In this document: positions 46,260 to 58,100 of the stretch, in pieces
How the letters are laid out: every line of letters starts with the position of its first letter
Position numbering within the stretch: position 1 is the stretch's first letter
NCBI GenBank assembly: GCA_031216445.1
Contig: CM062213.1
Coordinates: forward strand, 1,459,001 to 1,523,000
Origin: Lateolabrax maculatus
Taxonomy: Eukaryota; Chordata; Actinopteri; Acropomatiformes; Lateolabracidae
Direction of reading: 5' to 3'
Length of the DNA stretch: 64,000 nt
Program-made: the position numbers and the translations under genes
The notes under the pieces: generated by a model
What the model saw: only the letters and a program-made list of their open reading frames with translations
What the model was told of the DNA's origin: nothing
Database searches by the model: none

Positions 46260-46670
46260 TGACACGTTGTTCATTACCGGGACCCGGCGGCAGATAACAC
46301 GGACACGCGGAGGAGGGAGAGTCCGAGGCGGATCTTACTCTGAGATAATTAAACAAGCGAGAGACAAAGTGCGGATTTCTCCGGAGGGAAACACCGGGAA
46401 CGGATCCAGTATCCAGGCAGGCGGCATCTCCGCCCCGATCCCCGCGGAATCCGGACAGACATCGCCCGAAAGCATCGATCATCTGCGGGGTTATCGACGA
46501 GAGGACGCGGGGAGGCGACGGCGCAGAGGAGACCGGAGAGACGGCGGGTCTTACCTGGTGCTGATGCCGCGACCAGGCGGGAGTCAGGCGGCTGAGGACA
46601 TCCGGAGAGATGGATGCTGCTGGATCATGTGGGGGGGGGGGGGGGGGGGGGACTGACCATGCGCAGAACC
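46260..46670 (-). promoter_or_regulatory. CpG-rich promoter and likely noncoding first exon of tmem74b
   Basis: The block 46260-46660 is rich in CpG, unlike its flanks. On the minus strand a strong donor, CAG followed by GTAAGACC, ends at about 46557, and a good acceptor is present before the coding exon (43914). A noncoding exon at about 46557-46660 spliced to 43914 is therefore likely. A run of 22 G at 46629-46650 lies in or beside the predicted first exon (C-rich on the gene strand). Confidence 0.5.
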
Positions 46671-46756
46671 AGCCTGTGGTTCTCTGTGCGGGTGGAGTCA
46701 ACAGATATGATCCATATTAATCAATTATTATAATAAATAATAATGACAATCACAAC

Positions 46757-46791
46757 ATTCATAATAATAATAATAATAATAATAATAAAAC
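46757..46791. repeat. (TAA)n microsatellite
   Basis: About ten AAT/TAA trinucleotides in tandem. Confidence 0.85.
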
Positions 46792-47680
46792 AACGCCCCC
46801 AAAATATTAATTTATGAATTTGGGATCTAATAATGTTATAATGTGCTACAGTGAAATCAGAGGGTTATAATATAAAACATATTTAAATTAAAACACATTT
46901 TAAAAAGTGTCCCAACATCTCTCCACTATGATCAATTCACGGATGATCACAGCGATCAATAACTCTTTAGATTCACATATGGACACGTGAACATAAAGAC
47001 AGACTTGTCCTTTAAACATTTCACAGTTTCACAAAGTTCACCATCTGAGTTCAGCATGTTAACATTGAGCTGAGTAGACGAGCTGATGGGAAAATCATTT
47101 GTTCAGCAGGTTTTTAATCTTAAAACACAGAAAACATTTCTAATAACGACACCGTTTGATTAGAAGGGAGGTGATCACAACAATTGATCCTGTGGAACTC
47201 AGATATTTCAGACATGTTCACATGCCTGTTTTATAAAAGAGGGATTCAAATTAAAACACTTCCCTCAATCACATGAAAGAAGTGAAGTCACCACATGTGA
47301 CAGCAGGTAAAGAGACGGTTTAATTAAATGTTCATCAGCAGCTTCGGCCCAAACATTCAAAACACAGACAGACAGAATAATAAACAGATCAACACATTCA
47401 TCTTTGTCCCTGCAGCAAAAGACTGAAGACAAAGACTTTTCATCCGCGGCTCTAAACACAACAAGATAAACACACCGGCCTTATTCTTTCAAGGTATTCA
47501 AGAGGCATTGTGGGTAAAAACACAAAGAGCCAAACCAACCAAACTTTATTTAAAATGAATCTGAAATGTTTTGGGTATTTTTAAATAGTTTTCCTTTCTT
47601 TCCTTTAAAAGTAGTGACTTGTATATGGCTACTATCTATGTGCTTATATTCACCTTGTAATATTAACACGATCCTTACTG
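46792..47680. other. Intergenic, nothing recognised
   Basis: AT-rich sequence between the tmem74b promoter and the next repeat. No exon-like segment on either strand and no element I can name. Confidence 0.5.
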
Positions 47681-47689
47681 TAAAGTCTT

Positions 47690-47840
47690 AACATTTGCTT
47701 ATCACTGAACACAAAGTACATCTAAGGCCAAAGGGAATGTCTTTAGTTCTGCAGGTATTTGGACAAATAATTGACCCTCCAAGAACCTCAATTATCTGAA
47801 CAAGATTTGATGGAAATTATCTAAAAGTTGTTGAGATATT
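47690..47840 (-). repeat. Dispersed element relic (GGCCAAAGGGAATGTCTTTAG type)
   Basis: GGCCAAAGGGAATGTCTTTA, GCAGGTATTTGGACAAATAA and AAAAGTTGTTGAGATATTTG are in the order known for a common teleost repeat; parts of the same family in the other orientation occur near 30.0 and 32.8 kb. Confidence 0.6.
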
Positions 47841-49105
47841 TGAGTTTTTATTGTACAAAAAAAGTACAATATTGTGCACAGGATCAGACACGAGGTTTGG
47901 CTGTTTTTAATGGGGCCCTAAGAAAACGTCGAGTCTGTGGCCCCGGGGCAACACGAACCAACGCGACCCAGCGCAGACTTCGCCTCGGGCGGGTCGTCAG
48001 CGCTCACCTTGTGGGACCTTGTGATGGAGCAGAGGTGGCCTCAATACGCAGCCGGGCTAATTTTAGATGCAGCCATTGTGTTCAGTCTAACAGGATATTG
48101 TATTCGCCGGGATGTGAAGCATTATGGGATTCTTTTATCCCTCAGTGTTCAATTACTGCAGTTCTCTCTTTTCACTTTCTCATTATATTCAAGGGTTTGT
48201 CAGACTGATGCCGCAGGACAAAGAAACAGTGAGAAGTGACAATGAGTGCAGGAAGTTTAAACTCTGAGCTGCAGATAAAGACGACTTACTGCACCCATGT
48301 TGGCCGAAAACGATCAACTTCGATAGATTTAAGTCTGTAAAAGTTTCTGAACAGCTTCGGAGATTCCTTCTGCCAAATAAATAGAAGCTATAATCTACTG
48401 GACGGACAGTTCTGCATCAGTAACTGCAAGTAACTGCAACTAGTCTTTAAAGTTTTAGTGATGCTCTAAAGATTTTACAGAGAAGGGATTCAGAGCAAAA
48501 ACAAGCCGGTCCAGTCGGAGTAATAGATTAATGCGTTTAAAGGTTAATCAATATCTTTATGTTGTGTTTCTGATCACATATTTTTCTCTCTTTGGGTCAA
48601 AGACGCCAACATGTTCATTTTTATCCATGAGTGCAAGAAGTATTTAAAAAAATGTAATCTGCCCTAATTTACACAATGTGCCACTTTCTCCGAAATCACG
48701 CTTAAAAAAATGGTAATAAAGTTTAATTATTACTTATTTTACTCACTCTGTTCCTTAGAAAGACCCCCGGAGGTCCCCACACCTCATGTTGGGAACCACT
48801 TGGTTTCTACACAGGTGAAAACACCAGAAGAACAACAACACTGTGAAGTGAGATCATCTGTGAGTTACTCATCAACAGTCGGGGAAAAACACTTTGCACC
48901 TCCACATGTTGTTGAGTCACCTCAGAGGAAGGCGTTACCTTCAGGGAGCGAACAGGAAGCTCAACACAACGTTAACATATCTAAACATAGATCAATCGGA
49001 TCAATTAACTACATTTCCTCATGATTTTAGGGACAGAAAATGTGCACTAGGGTCAATATAGTGTCTGAATCTGTTGCACATGTAAACATCATATCCTGGT
49101 TTCTG
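47841..49105. other. Intergenic, nothing coding recognised
   Basis: A CpG-rich patch at 47920-48010 stands out (GAACCAACGCGACCCAGCGC), but the frames across it (126 and 100 codons) share no domain I know and there is no clear splice context. A segment at 48770-48810 (AGGTCCCCACACCTCATGTT) looks like a dispersed repeat. Confidence 0.45.
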
Positions 49106-49505
49106 GAACCTGGAGAAGACCTCAGCCCACCTGCAGGACCAGGAACCTGGAGAAGACCTCATCCCACCTGCAGGATCAGGAACCTGGAGAAGACCTCATC
49201 CCACCTGCAGGATCAGGAACCTGGAGAAGACCTCATCCCACCTGCAGGATCAGGAACCTGGAGAAGACCTCAGCCCACCTGCAGGATCAGGAACCTGGAG
49301 AAGACCTCATCCCACCTGGAGGACCAGGAACCTGGAGAAGACCTCATCCCACCTGGAGGACCAGGAACCTGGAGAAGACCTCATCCCACCTGGAGGACCA
49401 GGAACCTGGAGAAGACCTCATCCCACCTGGAGGACCAGGAACCTGGAGAAGACCTCATCCCACCTGGAGGACCAGGAACCTGGAGAAGACCTCAGCCCAC
49501 CTGCA
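49105..49505. repeat. 37-bp minisatellite, about 10-11 copies
   Basis: The unit AGGAACCTGGAGAAGACCTC followed by ATCCCACCTGCAGGATC repeats with a strict period of 37 bp. Units form two classes, GCAGGATC (left) and GGAGGACC (right), with CAGCCC variants at both ends and once in the middle. Because 37 is not a multiple of three, the open frame across it cycles through three peptide registers and is not a real protein. Confidence 0.93.
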
Positions 49506-49879
49506 GTCGCATGTTGAACAGGATCACCACCGGGACGCTGGTTGCATGTAAACAGGCAGGAGCGAGAACTGACAGGGTTGCCGTGGTAACCGGACGATCA
49601 AGGCCCATGAGGATGCATTATGTATGTGAGACCCCCCCCCCCCCCGAGCAGCAGGAACAGAAATGTTCTCAGTAAACAGGTTTAAACATTATTTTATATG
49701 CAGACTGGTGTTTTTATAAATGTGAATAATTTTAGTCCAACAAAAAAAAGGGAATTTTCTGGAGCTCTCGACCACATCACATGAACTTTGAATCTCGAAT
49801 ATAAAAATGTATCATGAATGAAATCCTGAAATTTTAAACAGCATTTAGACTAAAGAAGACAAATGAATGAACACAAAGT

Positions 49880-51374
49880 GCTCAAAGATAATTTTATTGT
49901 ACAAAATCTTTGACTGTTTGTAGAAAATACAAATTTCCTTGAACTGGATTGAAGAAGCTCAGACAGAGTGAGAAACACCAGAGACAGACTCGTTTACAGA
50001 TTCCATTATTGTATTTTTAGCCGGTCTGCGAGCAAAATCTGCACCTTTAACTTGCTTTTTTACAACTAGTGGTTAGTTTTTCTCCTTCTTCTTCTCCTCC
50101 TGTGCTTTTAGCAAACCAGGTACGAACAAAACAGTCGATATGAAATTGTTTAAAGTCATAGATTGTTTCTCTACAATGTTAAATTCAATAAAAAATGAAG
50201 TGTAGATACTACACACACGGGTACACAAATGCTGCTTCAATCGAGCACTCGCATCAAGCTACTTATTAGAGCATTCAACAACATTAAATGGTTCATAACC
50301 ACAAAGAGGCGGCTAAAGGAAACACTAAAACTAATTAGTAGAAGAATAAAATCAGCAGTAAAATCTCTACAGACAGCAGAGACCTCTGCACGTTGTGGTG
50401 TTCGATACAAGAGTTTACATTGAAGTGCAGTCAGGTCCGACAAACCTTCCTGCACGTCCTTCTCACCACGCGGACTCATTAATGTTTGTGAAAACTTTTC
50501 TCCGTGAGCAGAGGACGAGGAACTAACGCTGCTGGACTGAGAGGTTTTTGATTTCACTTCAGTGAAATGGGAAAATGAAAATGTCTGATGAAGGTCGTGT
50601 GACTCAAAGCTTATAATAACCATAAAGTGTTTGGTTTTGTGTGAAACGTCATCTGTAAAACACTGAAACATCTGCATTTAATAAAAGTTTAGACCGTATC
50701 GGCCCGAATATAAGAACAGCGGCTCCTACAGTGTTGCATTATGGGTTATTTGTAGCCTTAATGTTGCTACGCTAGTGAGTTTCTTCCGGCTTCAGTTCAC
50801 TGCTTCAGTCGGAGTTGAGCCTAAACATGTTTCGTTGGTCCTGTTAAACCTACAGAAGTTTCTGTGAACTTTACTGAAGAGACCGAATAATCTGTTGGTG
50901 AAGTCATGATGAGGAGCTCACTGCCAAAGTGTTCCCTGCCCTCAAAAAGGTACTCTGGACAATTCCCATAGTGTAACATTAACATCAGGACAGGTGGGGT
51001 CGGGTGGAGGCTCACGCTATGATGGATAAAAGTGTCTTTTATCCATCATAGTTTGTGGGATAGTCAATGCAACACTGATTGAAGATGATATGTTTTGATT
51101 CAAATATCACATTTAAGATATTATTTTTCTTATTATTATCGGTATCAAAGTCAATATTTTGTGGTAGTGACACTAATTAAAAGCTGCGTTGGATAAAACA
51201 AAATGGCTGAATGATGCCATTACTCGCTGCACAGGTTCTATGACCCTCAGGCGTCAGCGATGAAGACTACCGTCTCCATCTGGTTTCATCGCGTCTCCTT
51301 GTGTAACTGGAATATTTTTAAAGTGAGGAATAGTTCTGTGAGGAAACCCACTCGCTACCGTGACGTTTCCTCTG
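49880..51374 (-). other. rbl1 3'UTR with poly(A) signal
   Basis: After the rbl1 stop (51375-51377) the sequence has no exon. AATAAA on the minus strand corresponds to TTTATT at 49893-49898, just before a CAAAGATAAT region, so the message probably ends near 49880. Length would be about 1.5 kb. A frame of 146 codons on the minus strand at 50237-50677 has no recognisable domain. Confidence 0.6.
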
Positions 51375-52045
51375 TCAGTGGCTCTGCCGCTCTGACACAA
51401 CGTCCTGCAGGCGCTTCAGCAGCACGTCCGGGCTGCTGCCGTTCTCCGGACACGCCCTCTTGCTGGGGGAGTCGCACGATGATGACATCATCACGTCCCC
51501 CTCCATGGTGAAGGCCCTCTTCCGGCTCACGCTGCCCTGCCGGATCATCCGGTTGATGTCTGATAACTCCTGGATGGAGGGAAGGACGGAGACGACAGAG
51601 AGTGAAGTTTACTGTGTTTATTAGAGCTGATACTAACCGTTATTTCCTCTGTTCAATTTATCGATCAGTTGTTTGGTATGAAATGTCAAACACAACGACC
51701 CAGAGCCCAAAGTGACGTCTCCAAATGTGTTTTTATATTTGGGCAAAAGTCCAAAACCCAAAGATATGTGAGATATATATTAGTGAAGCAGCAAACTGAC
51801 AAAGTGAACCTAAAATCTGTGTAAAGTGTGGAGTTTTTCTGGTTTGAGTATTGTAACTTATAGTGAAAACACCCTGAGAGCACAGAAGCACACATGAAGC
51901 CGTCAGGACGGATGTTTAAGGATGTCTGAATGCTGTCTGAAAGAATGTTTCAGGTCAGGGTTAGGGTTGGGTTTTGATGGTTAAGGTCAGGGTAAGGGGC
52001 CAGGGAATGCATTATGCCAATGAATGTCCTCACAAGTATAGCTGT

Positions 52046-52123
<78 letters not shown>

Positions 52124-55100
52124 CCACCTTGGACGGGCTGCTGTTGATCCTGTAGGTGAAGGAGTTCGGCGTGAGGCAGCCTGCTGAGTTCTTATGAGGG
52201 GAAACGTAGAGTGAGTGTCTCTGAGAAACACGGCGAGGGGAGAGCGGCTGAGCCCGAACCGTCGGGAACGGAGACAGAGGAGGAGCGTCCGCCTGGGGGA
52301 TCGAACACACAACGCACAAAACACACAGTCAGATCACGTGACCATTCGTTAAGTGCTGGGTGTCACTGACACTGAGCCCAGTTTCCTGCTGCGAGCGGCG
52401 TACCCGATTATCGTGGGTGGCGTATCGCAGTGCGAAGCTTTTTATCTTCAGGACGAAGACACTGTTGTAGAACTGGATGAGGTCACCGCGCTCCTCCTCC
52501 CCTGATTGGTCGGCGGTCGCCTCTCCTGAGACCTGATTGGTTTTCTCCGCAGCTGAAACACATGGATCAATTGTTTATAGTCATTTATCGAAAGAAATGA
52601 CAAACATGATTCAGGATTTGTTATTTTTCTCTGATCATCATAAACTGAATCCTGTTGGGTTTTTAACATTTTATTAGACCTGTAATGATTGGTCGATTAG
52701 TTGATTAGTCAATCCAATAAAAAATAATCTGCAACCATTGTGATAATTGATTAATCGTTCAAGTCACTTTTCAAGCAGAAAAATGCCAAAACTTGATGTT
52801 TTCAGGTTCTCAAATATGAGAATTTGCCGCTTTTCTTGATCTGACAGACGTACAAAACATCACAATGCTCACATCACTTTATTTAGGATATTGTGACACG
52901 TGGGCATTTTTTTTTTCTATAATTTATACACCAAATAATAATATAATTGATCATGAAAATGATCATTAGTTGTAGATCTGGTGTGTTCAGCGGATTTAAT
53001 CTAAATTGTTAAAAAAAATGCTACTCAAATTTAGATTCTTTTTTTATGACTGTTGTTTTGAATTAACAGTCAATAAAATGCTCCTGAGCTCCAGAAAGGT
53101 GATGATATGATAGTTTCTGAAAGTGGTGCGCAGGATGTTATGGTTCTTTCAGCCTCCGAAGACGTAAAAATCAGTTTTTCAGATGAAACAAAGATGACTT
53201 TGGTTAAACTGCTCACATTTGACCTCTGACTTTGTTAGTCTAGTGCGTCTGAATATTCATTCTCTGATCTTACATTCGCCTCCCGAAACAGGATCCACCT
53301 CCATGTTCTCATCAGCCACCGGCTCTCTGGGAGTGTGACGCAGTAACACGCTGCGGTACACCTACACACACACACACACACAGTACATCATAATTATTTT
53401 CATTTATCCATTATCAACTTAAACATTTAATATATTTTACTATTAATTGTATGGTTTTATCGTGTGTGTCTCACATGGCTGCTGGCCTGCGGTTGGCTGC
53501 GGTAACACTTCATGATGTCGTGGAAGGTGTGAGTCTCTTTGGTGATCTACAAGGATGGAAAAAGACAAGGTAGGCAGGTTTCTCCTGTCAGCTGATGTTT
53601 AAAATGTCGTGTAAATGCTGTATTGAAAATAATTAAATCCAAAGTCCAACTAAACCTAAAACCAACACAAAGTTGTCAGGCTGGTTACTTCAGCACATGT
53701 GAACGAACTGAACAATGGTGAATTTCACTCCTAAAAACAGTAACATCAGCTGATCAGTTTAGTTAATAGCTACTGTGGCACAGAGAGAAAATTAAATCTT
53801 TCAAATCTGGCTTTCACTGTATTTAAAACATCCATCAAATAATATATTTAATGTATAGATACATCTTTGTATAACTGTAATCTGCTGAATATTAACATTA
53901 CAGTGTACATTTGTAATAAAGGTGGAAACAGAACATTCGTAAGTGAATAAAAATAAGTAATTAAAGATAAGAGAATTAAAAGATACTCGTGTTAAGGATT
54001 TGGTGAATAAAGTGACAACCTGATAATAATTAAGCAAACCTTTCAGGGCAGCTGCCAAAACAAAGAACGACATTCTGATTTAGAAATTAAAAACATATTT
54101 CCCTTTCAGGCAACGCTGCATCTTTAAACCACAGTGACTAGTTTTCTTCATTATATGTGAAGGATTTGGTGAACAAACGTGTTTCCTCACTTTGGATATG
54201 ATGTAAACGCTGCACAGCAGCAGCTGGTCGAGGTGTCTCCCCCGCATCAGATCGGTACAGTGGACCAGAGCGTGTTCGAAACATGTCCAGATCTTCCCTC
54301 GCAGCTCCGACGTGATGTCCAACTTCAAACACAGGTCCCGCAGACGCACACTGGCCAGGTGATACACCTGCAAACACACACGGGAGACATGCGGTCAGAA
54401 GACTGAAACATCCAGATGTAGGGAAACAACAACAGTGGCTGAGAGGAGTTTATATTCAGACGGAGTGGAAACCAACCAGTCCTCATGTGGAAATGCACTT
54501 CTACTCATTCTTAACAACTACACGATTAATTAAGAAAATAATCAGCAGATATTGAAAATAATCATTAGTTGCAGCTCTAGTGGGAAATCTACAGCAATAT
54601 TAGAGAAATCAAATCACTAAAATATCCTGCAAATAATCAATCAGAGAGATTGATCAGATCAGATGGACTAAAATGAAAATATAATTGCTCAACGCTTGAA
54701 TTTCAAAAATCACATTTAAAAAGACTGGTGATGAATACTTTGCTTCTCTCTTCTTGCTCATACCTTCCTGAAGAACAGAGCGAGCGATCCGGTGCGTCGC
54801 GGCCGACCACTTCCTGTCTGGTGATCGGAGGCCGTGGGTGCGGTGGCGATGCGGCTCGGGGAGGCGATGCGGCTCGGGGAGGCGATGCGGCTTGGGGAGG
54901 CGGTCAGCAGGAACTGAGCGGTGATGGTGCCCGAGGAGTCACACGGCTGAACCGGGATCAGTGTAATAGTGCGCTCGTTAGTCCCACCTGCAGATGTTCA
55001 GACACACAATCAGCACAACCTGTGTTTGTGTTTTATACACAGCGACCACCAGCCTGTCAGGCGCCATCTGATTGGCCTGTGAGAAGCTTTAAACGTGTTT

Positions 55101-58100
55101 CACATCTGACAGAGAAATCTGTTGCAGTATTTGCTTTAAGGTGTTTGCTTAAATTCTTCTTTATTCAGCCTTTAAAAGAATGATTTAAATACAATTTTAG
55201 ATGAAAGTGACAAATTATACCTTTTACTTTGATTTGAAGCCCTTTTCAGACAATGAATACGTAACATTGTTGGCTTCAACTATCTGTTAAAGTAGTTAAT
55301 TAGCATTCAGACAGAGGTGTTTAATGACAGCTTCATTCAGGCATGACAGAACATTTACAGAAAGAGCTGCGATATTTGGCACCTGGGGGTGAGCAAAAAT
55401 GGAAACTTATTTCAAAGCTTGGCCACTGTGAGGGACGTTGGCCCACTTCTCACATTAATCCGCTGATACATTCCCAACAGATCATGGTCAGATCATTACT
55501 GTGGTTGTACGAGAGGTTCTTCTGCTGCTGCAGCCTTTATAATAATCTGGCAGCTTGGAATTCAGACTTGTGTTGTGCTCATGGTTTCCGTAAAATTAAT
55601 TGCATGATTGAATTGTGGAGAATCTAACCGATCTAACGATGTGTATGTAAGGTCCATATTGACAAAAGTTTAAACAATTATATTTGTATGCACAATCTAG
55701 GCATCTTATGAATAGGTCAAGCCAGGGGACTTTAAGAGGTTTTACACATCCTAAGAACTTCTATAAAAACCAGACCGGCGTGTAATTGAGACTTGTGTTT
55801 ATTTGTGAAAACATGTATAAACACCCGGCCAGTAAAAGGGGCTCAGGGCATGTGTAAATGCCAAGTCATCTACCTTGCAGTGGGATACTCAGGACGGTGG
55901 CCTGTCCGCCCGGAGTTGCGATCCTAAGGGTGCTGCTCGAGCTGAACGTCAACCTTTTAGCCGGTGACGACAATGGGCTCAAGCCATGGGCCACTCCCGG
56001 TGCCGGGGGTGGAGGGTCGTCGCCGAAGAGGCGGCGTTTAGCACTGCCAGCTGCAGGGGAGCTGTACCTGTCATGGACCGACAGCGGAGAGGGAGGCACA
56101 TCTGGAAGAGATAATAAACAGATAATAAAGCTGATAATAGCTCATACGTAACTACAAAACCTAATACCTACAACACACACATGCACCTGAACACACACCT
56201 TTGCGTGCGCTGCCCAGGCCTGATCTGAACTCCCTGATGCGGGGGTGGATGATGGGGGAGTGTGCCACCAGGGGCAGGTGGGACTGAAGTCCGCTGTTAG
56301 AACCAGGACCCGAACCCGTGTCGAGACTGGAGGAAAAATTCACCTGGACAGAGAGAGAGATGAGGGGAGGAAGAAGACAAAGAGAAAGTGAAAAAAAGAC
56401 AAATAAAGGAAGCAGCAAGAAGAGGAAGAAAGTTTAAAAAGGTCACAAGTGGGTTTTAGCAACACAAAATTCAAATTATGTTCTGAAAATACACGTTTGG
56501 GATGTTAAAAGTTAAGTCAGACCTAAAGCCTCATGATGACATTAACGTTGAATAGTTTTCAATCTTTGTTTCAAATTCTCTTTTGTTCTCTGTAAAGCAC
56601 TTTGGATCATCTGTGTTTTGTTTAAAGTCCTTTTACAAAGTTTTAATGAGGCATTAAAATAAGCAGGAAGAAGGAAGAAAAAAAGATTTAATCAAAAAAA
56701 AAAGACAGGAAACAATCCTTTTGTTGCCATTCTGTCTCTGATTTAGTCTTGAAGACTTAGTTTTCTATTTCAGGACATAATTCAAGTCAAAATTACTGTT
56801 GTTCTCAGTGCATGATGTTACTAGACATAAGTGTTTGTCTCTTAAAGCAGAACCAGGTGAGTTTGGCTGCACTACAATTAAGAAAATTAAATAATTTAAA
56901 GTTGAAACGAGTTGTAATGTTACGTAACATCATGCAATGGAGATATATATATATATATCAAAAGACATAATGATTGCACTGCAAATGCAGTGGAGATTAC
57001 ACTGTTTAGTAATTGTGTGTGTGTGTGTGTTGAACTCTGTTGCTGAATAAACAGCTGTGTGTTTATAAAGTGTGTTTGTGTTTCCTGCTGACCTCCTCCA
57101 CTGTGGGGACTTTGTTCCCAGCAGCCTGCAGGGCGATCCACAGGGCAGAGTCCGCACTCCACGCTCTGCTGTCCAGAACCTGCTCCTCAATCAGGTTCAG
57201 ATGCTTCACCATGTCTCTGGACAGGCCTTCCTCTGAGCGGATAAACACCTCGATCACCTGCACACACACACACAATGATCCACTTATAGTCATACACAGG
57301 GAAATATTACCAAGGCACTACAAATGCAAACTATTCCAATGGAAACATGTAAATGGAGGCAAACACACAGCTTTGCTTCAGGTGACATAAACTAATATGA
57401 CATGGTGTCAGCTAGACTTGTAAAAGGTGCGTATGCGTCTTTGAGTGTGTGTGACCTTGAAAAAGTAGAATGGGGTAAGTTTGAAGATGTTGATGATCCA
57501 GGGGAAAGTCCTCTGGGAGCTGTAGGAAAACAACACCACCTCCAGACAACACGCCATCAGGGAACAGTGGAAGATATCCTGCTCCAACAACACCTGATGA
57601 CACACACACACACACACACCGGTTATATTTACTTTAACTCATGTTGCAGCCAACAAATGACCACAAAAACACTGAAACACATCTGGAGACATCTAATGAA
57701 ACAAAGGAGGGAGAGCAAAAAAAATCTATACTTAAAAAAAAGTAAAAGTTTTCATTTTCCCTGCTAAGACATTTGTGCCTTGTTGAATTTATTATTCAGA
57801 GGTTTCGGATAATAAAATAATATATTTACAGTAGATAAAAGCAAATAAATATGCAATATATGCTTTTTTTGCTGAGAGTGAAATGAGAACAATGTATCAC
57901 TCTCATTTTGTTTGTTTGTATGTTAATTAGCGATCTTCAGAAGTGCTGTTCGATGGACTTTTTTTTTTTTTTACCTCTGGACAGAGCCGGGCTCGCTGTT
58001 TCCCCGTTTCCAGTTCTTATGCTAAGCAAACTGGCCGTAGCTTCATATTGTACAGATACGAGAGTGGTTCTCTCTGCAGTTAAGACTATTTTGTCACACA

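Noticed and set aside
45730..46701. 323-codon minus-strand frame across the tmem74b promoter
   Set aside because: Half of it is a Thr-His repeat from the TG array, and the rest is GC-rich leader sequence; no conserved domain and it conflicts with the predicted splice donor at 46557.
49040..49675. 211-codon frame over direct repeats, and a CRISPR-like look
   Set aside because: The repeats are head-to-tail 37-bp minisatellite units without spacers, in a vertebrate genome. The peptide cycles through three registers.
51955..51990. Telomere-like GGGTTAGGG
   Set aside because: Only two imperfect units, part of a common dispersed repeat next to a TG tract.
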